Part shown: positions 49,853-61,859 of the stretch, piece by piece | Numbering within the stretch: position 1 is the stretch's first letter | Layout: every line of letters begins with the position of its first letter | Origin: Eleginops maclovinus | Taxonomy: Eukaryota > Chordata > Actinopteri > Perciformes > Eleginopidae | Length of the DNA stretch: 64,000 nucleotides | Reading direction: 5' to 3' | Assembly: GCF_036324505.1 (NCBI RefSeq) | Contig: NC_086366.1 | Location: 6,945,427-7,009,426, forward strand | Made by a program: the position numbers and the translations under genes | Notes under the pieces: model-generated | The model's input: the letters and a program-made list of their open reading frames with translations, nothing else | Databases searched by the model: none | What the model was told of the DNA's origin: nothing

Positions 49853-50122
49853 TCAGGAGCTGTTGCTTCTCCGTATTGACAGAGAAGGATGCACCCCTGG
49901 GCACGTTCCCTTGAAGATGTTCCCGACAAGACTGACATTGAAGAAACTCCAGCATAGACTCAAGACATACTGGTGGGACAACACTTCCCAGAATACCCTG
50001 GATAAGCTCAGATCAAGAGGATCTGGAGGGGCTTGCTGGGGTAGGGAATGACTGATCAGCTTGTTGTCTTGTCTCTGCGACAATGTCTCACAATGAAAGC
50101 TAGGAAATACATGGATGAATAG
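49853..50122 (+). mobile_element. Decayed LINE 3' region (RTE/Rex-type?)
   Basis: The order GGATGCACCCCTGGGCACG, GACTCAAGACATACTGGTGG, GAGGGGCTTGCTGGGG and a tail with ACATGGATGAATAG follows a common teleost LINE 3' region (GGATGC...CGGGCACG...AGACCCAGGACACGCTGG...GTGGCTGGGGAGAGGG...ATGGATGGATGG). The 62-codon frame at 49863-50051, with TYWWDNTSQNTLDKL, is its decayed C-terminus. I cannot fix the clade from this fragment. Confidence 0.5.
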
Positions 50123-50379
50123 CTAAGCTGTTTCTAAATTTTGCCTGTGCCAGTCATAAATAAAGGCTGATTCTCTCACTGAGGGGAGGACTTTTACACA
50201 TTGTGTGTTAATGTTATTGACTTATTGTAGCAATTTACATATTGTGTCTGTTTGTAACCAATTCTCAAACAAATGCTTCAAATCAAAGTCAAATCTGAGA
50301 TCACATTTAATAAGTGAAGAATATTGATGCAAAAAAACTGAAGACAATAATGGCCCTGGAAGTGTTGTCCTTCAGGTAT

Positions 50380-50822
50380 TATAAGAACATAAATGCCACA
50401 TTTTCAGGTTCATATTAGTATTTTGTACCTCATGTTTCTTTAATGCTCAAAAAGCTCTTTATTTTTCTCATACTGCCTGTGCTGCAGCACCTCTTTTCAC
50501 CCTCAGGGTGCAGTCTGCTCTGATTGGTTAGCTGGCTGGCTTTGTTGTGATTGGTCAACCGCTTATAGATGTGTCCCGCCCCCTCGCCTTTTCCGTGCAA
50601 TGTGTTGGAGCGTGGCCAAGAGAAGCATACGTGTTACATAGTGATGTCACTTTGTTACAGAACTAAACAATGGATTCGAATTGAGGCATTTCAGGTGTAT
50701 GGGAGATTGGGAAATTGGGGATTATAGCCTTTTTCAGACCATTCACATGCACTAAAACCTATATAAAACACTACAGGAAAGGGAAAACCCCAAAAGCATA
50801 ATAGGATAATAGCGCTGTTTAA
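50380..50822. mobile_element. CCAAT/GC-box miniature element (family copy B)
   Basis: Contains TGCTCTGATTGGTTAGCTGG, GTTGTGATTGGTCAACCG, CCCGCCCCC, GTGATGTCACTTTGTTACAG, AAACAATGG and AAAACACTACAGGAAAGGG, ending AAAAGCATAATAGGATAA...GTTTAA. It has the same motif order as the elements at 36636 and 54697. The left end (near ATAAGAACATAAATGCC) is degraded, so the start is approximate. Confidence 0.6.
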
Positions 50823-52886
<2,064 letters not shown>

Positions 52887-53298
52887 TGGAGCCACAAGGA
52901 CATGCCTGTGTAGCCTACTTCTATATTTGGATTCTTGGGCTTCCAGCATGTGTGAAGAGATGAGATGCTTTGCTCTCAAAGCAAGTTTATTAAAAAGCAG
53001 AAATAATAACAGATGCGATGTTATGAACTACAAGGGTGCAAGGTTTTCAGAAGTCTGGGAAGCTAAGTCAAAGATTACCGCCATCATACTTACATTTTTG
53101 AAATCAAGCTAAAAGACTTGTATGCAATTCCCCCTTCAATTGACTATTCAAAATGGTTTTGCATCGGATACAGCCATTTGACACTGTAAGGAAAGTCAAA
53201 ACTTAAACCCCAGAATATATTTTTGTGCTTTTGAGCGGTCTATTTGCCATGAGAGAGACATTTCCCTGACCTCAACCTCATAGATTTAGTTGAGTTGC

Positions 53299-53432
53299 TT
53301 AAAGGAATAGTTATGAATTGCACTCAGCAGAAGATTTATACAGCTTTTATGTCTAACGCTATAGGGTAAGCATGAAGCTCGAACCAGCAGTCGGTTAGCT
53401 GAGCCTTGCACGCTGGCTGGAATCAACAATTG
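53299..53432 (+). mobile_element. Truncated copy of a TTAAAGGAATAGTT-type teleost repeat
   Basis: Begins TTAAAGGAATAGTTATGAA and continues GAAGATTTATACAGC...TTTATGTCTAACGC...AGCATGAAGCTCGAACCAGC then AGTCGGTTAGCTGAGCC. This is the order I recall for a dispersed fish repeat (TTAAAGGAATAGTTC, TGTCTGTACGGTAAATATGAAGC, CAGCCGGTTAGCTTAGC). The copy is short and its right end is missing. Confidence 0.5.
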
Positions 53433-53529
53433 TCTGACATTTCACCTGCGCTATCACAGCTTTTCCTTTTTACATTTCAGTGTCATTTTTCAGGTTAAAC
53501 TAAAAAGTTACATCCTGAAAATAACGTTT

Positions 53530-53700
53530 AATTCTGAGAAAGAAGTGGTATTTTGAGAAAAAATGTAATTCTGAGGAAAAAAATGTAATTCTGATATACA
53601 AAATTGAATTATGACGAAATAATCGTACTTAGGAAAAAGTGATAATCGGAGAAAAAAGCGAAATTATGAGAAAAAGTCAAAATGTGGGAAAAAAGCACGA
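53530..53700. repeat. Degenerate minisatellite, unit near ATTCTGAGAAAAAAGT
   Basis: About eight to nine diverged units of roughly 18-22 bp, each with ATT(C/A)TGAGAAAAA or a variant. The array is A-rich on the plus strand and ends near GCACGAGAAGTG. Confidence 0.8.
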
Positions 53701-54325
53701 GAAGTGTTTGATGTTCCTTTATATCCATGAAGCACAATCAGTACAATAGCTGATGTGTAACATTACTAAACATGTTAATATTTATATGATTCCTACATTT
53801 CAAAACCCCTCAAATCTATGTTTTGTAATCGTAGAAATGGGTTACCCAGTTCAATGTCTTCATTTTTTATGTATAAAATCACAGGTTTCTTGGGGAAAGG
53901 CCACTGTATTTCAAAATGTATTTCAGTGTCTTGCATCTGTTCTTTTTCTAAACCTTCAACATTTTCCCACCTCCATGTCCCATCTTTGGCATCGTAGCAT
54001 ATAATTCATTGAATCGAAGAATTATAATGGACACTGTCAAAGTTACAATCAATCAAAATCCACTTCAACTTTCTCTAATGGAAACACTTTATCCTTGAAA
54101 GCGCTTTGATTTTGCACCAGCTGGCTGCGGTCCACATGAGGAGGCTGTGTGTAAGCATGACAACGCACACATGCATTTCTGAAATATTTCATTGCACAGC
54201 GTCTGTGTTTTGTTTACTACTTGTTTCCAGACACTTTTAACATCTCACCTACCCTTTGTACTCTAATGGCCCTTTCCCCCTCCCCTCTGTCACACCCACA
54301 CCCTCTCTCTGTTTGTCTCTCTCAG

Positions 54326-54401
54326 TGTCAGTGACAGGGTCTGTTACAGGAGCAGCCTGCCAGCATGTTTGATGCCAACTTCTCCCAGCTCTGGGGATGT
54401 G
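54326..54401 (+). CDS. Candidate first coding exon of an unrecognised plus-strand gene
   Basis: A long pyrimidine tract (CCCTTTCCCCCTCCCCTCTG to TTTGTCTCTCTCAG) ends at an acceptor at 54325. After 39 nt of possible 5' UTR, an ATG at 54365 opens MFDANFSQLWGC. The frame is cut after one base of the next codon by G|GTAAGC (donor GT at 54402-54403). So this would be a 76-bp exon with 12 codons and a phase-1 intron, fed by an upstream non-coding exon. The peptide is not a signal peptide and would be cytosolic or nuclear. I do not recognise the protein. No certain second exon is visible before the window ends. The coding part is too short for composition tests, so the call rests on the splice sites and start. 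Confidence 0.45.
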
Positions 54402-54696
54402 GTAAGCAGCCCTTTATCTCCGGGAAACAGATGAGTCCGATCACTTCCTCAGGGGGCTGGTACGGGCAGGGAGGGTGAGGAACGTGAGGAGACCAGCAGG
54501 TTTTTTTTCTCCTCCTTGTCTTCTAAATTCAGAGTCATCCAAACATGTTTGCACAGGCGCACACACACATAACCACTCACTGACAAACACTTACTTTGAA
54601 GTTATTGTACGCCTGTTGGAGGGAAGGTGATTATTTTATGAACACCATGTCCTTAAGGCACTGCTACTGGTGGTATTCAAATTACTTTGTACTTTG

Positions 54697-55056
54697 TTAA
54701 CCCTATAAATGCCAAATTTGTTGCTGGCCGGCTCTGTTGTTTGTCACCTGCTCAGAGATGTCCCGCCCCTTTAGCCTGTCACGTAAAATGGGTCAGAGCT
54801 GGCCAATAGAAGCGCGAAACGCTACTTTCTGATGTCCCTTTGCTCCAGAAGTAAACAAAGGAGTCAGATTGCAGTGTTTCAGTCAAGGTGGGGGTTGGGG
54901 AGGGGGGGAGAATGGTGTGGGAGAGAAACTCCATCTGAAGTGAACTTTGTGATTTTAGCCTTTGTGGACCATTTACATGCAGAAAAACCTACTGTATATA
55001 AAACACTACAGGAAAGGGAAGAACCAAAAAGAAACAGGGCCCCATAAAGCAGTTTT
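54697..55056. mobile_element. CCAAT/GC-box miniature element (family copy C)
   Basis: Shares with copies A and B the segments ATAAATGCCA near the left end, GCTGGCCGGCTCTGTTGTTT, TGTCCCGCCCCTTTAGCCTG, TGGCCAATAGAAGCG, TTACATGCAGAAAAACCTAC and AAAACACTACAGGAAAGGGA, with a degraded right end. It begins about 300 bp after the exon candidate at 54.33 kb. The 71-codon frame at 54832 lies inside the repeat and is not a gene. Confidence 0.6.
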
Positions 55057-58000
55057 TACTTTGTACCTTACTTAAGGAAGATTGTGGAACAGGACTTCTA
55101 CTTATCACATTATTTTTGCAACTTTTACTCAATTATAGGATATGAGAACTAATTCCACCTCTGGAACAGAATGGAACACATTTGTGCCCATTGTTAAGGG
55201 GTACTACTCAGTGTACTCCCCCATGTTCCTAATGTGTTGTTAGTTGAGGAATTAGATCTCCTCTCTCCTCTCTCAAGCATTGTTTCCCTCCTTGGCAACA
55301 ATTGGAATAGCAGCCGCGCTGACCTGTATGATATATTTGTAGAACAAAACTTGTTTCATAATATGTCTCCTTTCATTCGTGCTCAGTCATTCATCGACCT
55401 GAAATAGGCTCTCCATCTCAGAAGATGATAGAAATGTATCTCCGCAGTGGATGACTCTAGTTTGCTAGAGGCCAAGCTCTGTTTGTGTTGTTTCACCGAG
55501 CAAGAAAATTCTGCAGTGCATGTAACCAGCTACCAACACACTGGTCAAAGGTAAAGACAACTGGCTTGTTTACTTACAGCATTTACGTGGATGTTTTTAA
55601 AGTCTGTTTCATTTAGTTTACAGCAGTCATCAAATACACATAAGTTTTACAAATCCTCAGTATTTATCCGCACAAACCTAAAACCTGTTGGGAAGGAACT
55701 GATGCTTCTTCAGCTGCCTGGCATTTGTTGATCACTATGCAACACGCATCTTCAGCCGTGTGCTTTATCCAGCAGTCCGCTTAATCATGACCTGAGGCTT
55801 TTACTACCTGCTTCTCATTCCCCTATTGCCATCTGGCAGCAGTGGCTCTGCTTACAGCATCAATTTCCCACGATTAAATGTTTTCAATGGTATCCAAAGA
55901 CTTTTTTTGTGTGGTTGTCATGCAAAAAAAACCCAAAAAAAACTACTAGGTTCGGTGTATCTCTGAGCCAGTGAGGTAATGAATGTATGAAACACATCTG
56001 TTAATCTCTGGAAATGACAGAGCAAAGCGGAAGGTGCTATTAAGAGACCCACTAAACCCCCCCCATCAATGTCTTTCAGTGGCAAATAGAAATATGGAGG
56101 CAATTAAGAAGCAACTCCGAATATGGTGTATTCCAAAGAGATGGTATTAGAGTAATGTGCTCAAAATAAAGTTAATAAAATGTCTGCAGGTACTTGTCCA
56201 GTGGGGGGATACTGATTAATTACCCATTCCTTTTTATGAGTGTATTCTTTATGAGTTATTATTTTAATTTGGTGAGGTTGAGATGGAGGTCTTCCCTTTC
56301 ACGCAGATTTTCAGATCGAGGTAGTTGCTTAAGGGGCATAGCTAACAGTGTTCACCTCAGGAGCTATGAACTAACAGAGGCTCATAAACATTTTGAAGGG
56401 CAATACCTCACAGTGGGTTTTTAGCATGGCGTCTATATCTTATCTGTTTTCTAGGGCATGTTCAGCCCTGAGAAGAAGATACCAGCCTCCTTTAATTTTT
56501 TAGTGTGAGCAAAAAGCTAAACAACTATCCACTTTTGATTCTGTTTGTTCAGAAAATGGGCAGTCCAGTCAATATGGAGCCACAGGTAGCAGCAACAGTT
56601 GTCTTACTTGCCCATAAACACTGGAAACAAGGGGGAAATAGCTAACCTAGGTTTGTTTAAGGCAACAAATGCACCAAAACATTGATTTAAAAACAACACA
56701 GAGCCCTTTTCTGCAAGTTTATGTATTTGAACTTTTTTCAGCTAGACACTTCATAGAGGATTCTTCTCAAATTAAGCTTCAATTGTCTGTGATTTTAAGA
56801 TATTATTAAACCCATCAACCCTGCATTTGATGAAATATTCTTTGCTGATGTTTGTACAAAAGTATTCCTTGAGATTTTCAGTATTTTTGTCGTAATTAAA
56901 AGAAATGTTGGTCATGCAATCACTGCAATGCATTTGCAACTCTTTGGGCCGTAAACATCTTAAATACTTTTGAAGATCTAACACATCTTAGTACACACAT
57001 ACTGCTTCAGATTCTAATTCATTTACAAAAAGTAAATTAACTCAATCTTACAATTAATGATCAAAGTAAATCTTATTATCTTTTGGCTTTAGACAAGTCC
57101 AACTCTGTGCTTTCATTTAAAGTAGGAAATGAATATAGAAACCAAGAATGATTAATCTACGGGAAGTCTCAACCAGCTAGGACTCTCAGTATTACATGCG
57201 ATGTAATAGAGATCTTGTTTTGGCAAGTGAGCAGCTCTTCTTTATTGTACCTGTTTCATCAGGCCAGGTTTCATTAGGCTTCACATTTGTCTATGTCTCT
57301 TTATTAAATGCCATGGACAAGTAACAGGAAGCTTTGAAGAATGAGCTTGCTACCTCATTTTCTTTGCCTTAAAAAAAAAAAAGCTACACTGTGTGTGACA
57401 GTGAGCCTCGCTAAAGCAGGCCGCAAACTTTTTAAACAGTAAAGTAAAACTCTTGTGAATCAAGCCACCCTCTATTCCCCAGGCTCAAAATAGGCCAAGC
57501 TATTTCAGCAATAGGAACACTGTACGCACATTCTACATACAGTACTCCATGACTGTTCTTTGATCATGAAATGAACAAATCTGAAACCAAACCTCTAGTT
57601 TTGCAATAAAAGGAGAGTGTGTGTACAGTGTGCAAACTGCCTGATATAGCATATTTTAATTTGAAACATAGGGGGCGTAGAGGGTCATGTTCAAGGACAG
57701 AATCCTCAATAACTAAAGGATGAATGTACTAAAGCTGATGTAATAGATTTGTTGTTAACCTGGTTAGCTATTCTCCCTTTGACACAAAGCAAAAAAAGTG
57801 CTCAGGTGACCTGACCTTAGAGTAGTAGGCTACCTCAATAGTTCTCTGAGAGGTACGCAAGCAGGTGACAGAAATTCAATATCAAATAGGAATAATTCAT
57901 CAAATTAAAATATGTCCCTCTGGAATGTGTCTTTCATTACCTTTGTATTAGCAGTAGTGGTCACTGAGGTATATCTGTGCTTTGACATTTCTCAGATGAA

Positions 58001-60385
58001 AATCTAAATCACATTTCATGGTACACCTGTCAAGATTTGAAGCCGGCTTTAATGTCCATTAAAAACTGTTTGGGAATGTGAAAATGTGTGCCTTGCTTTA
58101 CAGTCTTATTATATTTTAAAAGGTAATGAACTAAGCCCAAAAGTAACACCACAGTCACGTTAATAGATGATAAAGAGGATAAAAACATCATCCCAACTCC
58201 CCCTTGAGGACTGTTGACAGGTCATTTCAGGATTCAGGGAATGTGCACCGTCCCTGACATTAATTCTCCGTCAGCTCCCTGAGTGATACTACAAAGACTG
58301 GCATCCGAGCTGCATGGTTTGTTCATATAAACTTGTCAGGAGTATAATGTAATAATGATACTGACTTTGCCGGTTCCCAGAGGAGGACTGAATAACTTCA
58401 TATACCAGAGACTTTGAAAACACAGTGCCAGGGCAGGTGTGTGTTGAGAGACTCTCAAACAATAGACTGTGTACAATATTTCAATGTAGTACGATTCCTA
58501 TGTGGGCCCACAACTTGCCCCCATCCTTCACCCAAGTAATGAGTCATACATCATTCTGAGCGTTTGATATCACTTTTAAAAATGACCACATGGACATATT
58601 TGATGAGTGTCTACCTAAGGCTATATACCTGGCCTCAGGACAATGATAGGAGGACATATACGACAAGAGACCTTGTTCAACGTGGGTTTAAAAATAGAGA
58701 GGACACAATCATATTGACTCAAATACTGTCCTTGTTTGCAATTGTAATGACTTTAAGGGGAATATTTGACCATTTTTACCATAGTTTATACTGACTAACA
58801 AGATATTGGTTAGAGTACATGATGGACATATTGATGCTTTAATGTCATAAAGGTTGTTGCAGCAATTTTGGGGTTGATACCAAATGTTACAGATAATTGA
58901 AGCTTAATTTAATTGAATCAAATTGGATAACAAATGACAACAAGATATTGGGAACACCAAATAAAAACTGGAGATTTCCGCCATGAATGTTATTTTGTAG
59001 CAATGGATGGCAAACCCTTTTTATACTGGAAATGGCTCACAAACCACCTCTCAGAAAAGCCAGTTTCTGGTTGTATGGATTTATTTTACCTGAGTATAGT
59101 CTTACAGGCAGTTCACTAGGTTTTGGATTAATATACTCTGCCCTTGTGTTTTATATTATTATTATTATTAATATTCATTCTCACACATGGTACATGGGTT
59201 TCTTGGCACTTACGCTACAATTTGACAGATTTCTCTATTTTTGCTGCAGCACAAACTTTGGGACGTATTATTCCAAGACGCTTTACGGACTCCAGTTTAA
59301 GTATTTATTGACATTGTTGGTACCAATGCCTTCCCTAGATCTGTTATTTTACACGATGCAACTCATTTAAATAAAAGTTTATAACAGTAAACAAAAGCAC
59401 ACTTTGCTACAGTTGATATTACCACCATGGGATTAAACAAGGTGCATAATATGTGCAAGTTTCCAATTGTTCTTTCAGTACGTTTTTGTTGACCTTGGAT
59501 TTAAAACCTGAGAGTTTAGAAGCTTGTATTGAGGTCTTTTGTAAGGCTGAGTCAATGTAATCTCTGCTGGAGAATTGAATATGCTGAATATCAGGATTCA
59601 TACAGGGTTGGACAAAAGCAGTTTACATTGCAGACAAGTTTTCAACACAGTGTCAATACTTCATCATAGTTGAAATAACTTTGTAAGAATGCCATATGCT
59701 TTCGGATTAACAAAAGGGTGTTGCTGTATTTCCGTGTCTGCTTTGTTCTCTAATGGGTGCGGGAGGGTCTTTTTTAGAGGTTACCATCTCTGCTAAGAGG
59801 TGCTGACATACTGGAAATAGCAATTGTTACTGTAAGGGGCACATTAATATGGACACTTGAATTACTATGTCGGTGTATGGCTTCAACATTACTGGCAAAT
59901 TAGCATAAGAACAGAAATAGCTCAAATGTGCCCTGCTGGGTGCAGAGTTAAGAATAGTTGGGTCCGTAATTTAGTTTATGCTCTCGAAAAAAGAAAGAGC
60001 CAGACACTTATTTCTACTGAAAATTGAATTTAAAAGAGTGGCCCATCCTCCACCTCCAAGTTACCAAAACAACATTTTATATTCTAAAAGCTCATCAAGA
60101 AGAAGTATGCTAATAGCAGAGAATCGTATAACGTTGTTTTTACCATGCATCTCATTACCATTAATCTGGTCAGTTGTAAAAACAGTATGCTGTCATCATA
60201 TGGGCTCATGCACAAAGCAGAACAAATACAAAAAATAACCCTGAGGACGCAATGTTAAATCACTGTGATTAAGAACAGAGTGCCATATGTCCAGAGCCTC
60301 CTGTCCTGTCATCACTTTATTAACACTGTCCTCTAATCGCACTAGAGGTCGAATCCACAGCAAGGCATCCACAGACTTCTGAGTA
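55057..60385. other. Gene desert; possible intron of the 54.3-kb gene
   Basis: About 5.3 kb with no convincing exon. Frames up to 127 codons at 58.56-59.37 kb are AT-rich and aromatic-rich, with no family resemblance. An (ATT)n run lies at about 59151-59171, and C and A runs lie near 56058 and 57370. Confidence 0.4.
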
Positions 60386-60640
60386 CGGGTATACAACTGA
60401 CAGCCGCGGTGAAACTCGAGCGATAAAAGCGATGCGATTTGAGCGAATATTTGCATCGCATCCCGTGTGAACGCACCATAACTGGGGACACCTGGCCAGT
60501 GCCCCAGGTCCTACTTAAGCCCAGCTGCCCAGAGTCACGCTCTCTCCCTGACTCTCTGTCTGACTCTCCCCTGGACCCCCGTCCCTTTGCCCAACCTGGG
60601 TTGCACATTTCTGTGAGCCGGTCGTAACACAGGTAAAATC
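60386..60640 (+). other. CpG-rich, promoter- or transposon-end-like block
   Basis: The first part (to about 60472) is CpG-dense: GCCGCGG, CTCGAGCGATAAAAGCGATG, GCATCGCATCCCGTGTGAACGC. The last phrase resembles ends of PIF/Harbinger-type miniature elements in fish (TGCGTTCACAC). The second part reads like a leader: CCCCAGGTCCTACTTAAGCC, then a CT-rich stretch, and a donor-like ACACAG|GTAAAA at about 60631. It could be a transposon carrying its own promoter or a cryptic first exon. Confidence 0.3.
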
Positions 60641-61557
60641 ATGGTATTCAACATGTCTTTTAGTATTAGCATCAACATAAACTTACCCTGAAAATGAAAT
60701 GTACAAATGACAAATGATTAACTTTTTTAGAATAATATAGATTATATCACTGAATTCTAATTAATTGTCCTTTGATGAGAAAACTGTTTTAAATTAGCCA
60801 CTGGTAAAGGTGGTGATAACTGTAATGACTTTTTATACTGCCAGGTTTTAAAAAGTTTTTCAAAATGTTATTGGGGGTGCCTGGAGAAACAATAGGCATC
60901 CCAATAACCTGTGTGCCTTGAGTCAGGCTGTGTTGGGGTTGATGAAGAAGAGAAGGGGGTCTCTCAGTGAAGAGGTAACTGCAGAGAGCAATGCTTTCAC
61001 CGTGGGCAATCATCCTCACAATGGCAGAATGTGATGGGATGTATAAGAGAAGACAGTCTATTAACAACCCATAGAAATTCATTTTTATACAATCAGACAG
61101 GGACTCACAGAGGCTAAGGAGACCTGCATGCCCAGATCCCTCGGGGGGTTGATGAGCCGACTGAGTCTCAGAGAGAGAAAACATTGGCTGGCAACACAAA
61201 GAGAAGACTGTTTGGAACAGACAGGAAGAAAAAAGCTAGATTGGGTTGGAGAATAGGGAGATAGGGAGAGATAAATAAAACAAATGGAGAAAGAAAAGGT
61301 AGAAACGGGTGCTGTGAGAGGAGGAAAAGTTACTTTAACTTCCTTTAATATCAGGCATTTCGCACATTCTTCACTTCTGAGCTGCTAAGATATTTAGCAC
61401 TCTTAATCATCACCCTGACACATCATCAGACAAACAACCACAATGTTACATGAGGAAATGGGATGAGGTAGCATGAGAAACCTGGAGACCCTGTACTTTC
61501 GAGAGTTACAGCAGCTATCCAGCTCTATTGAATGATGACTCTCCACTCAGAATTTAA

Positions 61558-61858
61558 GCTTCTTCCTTCGGGCCGGAGGTTAGTTGTCCTAAAGTATACA
61601 ACAAAGCGGTATAAAAACAGCTTTATTCCGGCAGCTGTCGCACAAAGGAATCAGTCGTAGCAGTGTCACACAGATGCCTACTTATTTATTTAGTAACTTC
61701 AAATTGCCATTTTTGTATGAGTGTTTTTTAGATGTGACAGTGCAGGGTGTACTTTTATTAGAGATGTGTCAGTTGTCTGTGTTGTGTTTGTTTTGTCTTT
61801 ATATCTCTAAACTAAATCTACCTATGATACTAATAAATAACCTGAAACTGAACCTGAG
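61558..61858 (+). mobile_element. LINE ORF2 C-terminus and 3' tail relic
   Basis: The plus strand encodes LLPSGRRLVVLKYTTKRYKN and then SFIPAAVAQRNQS before TAG. This is the C-terminal motif (LPSGRR...R.KNSF.P.A) found in several teleost non-LTR retrotransposons. The sequence after it ends in AATAAATAACCTGAAACTGA, the usual adenine-rich, CTGA-containing tail. The element is 5'-truncated. Confidence 0.7.
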
Positions 61859-61859
61859 G

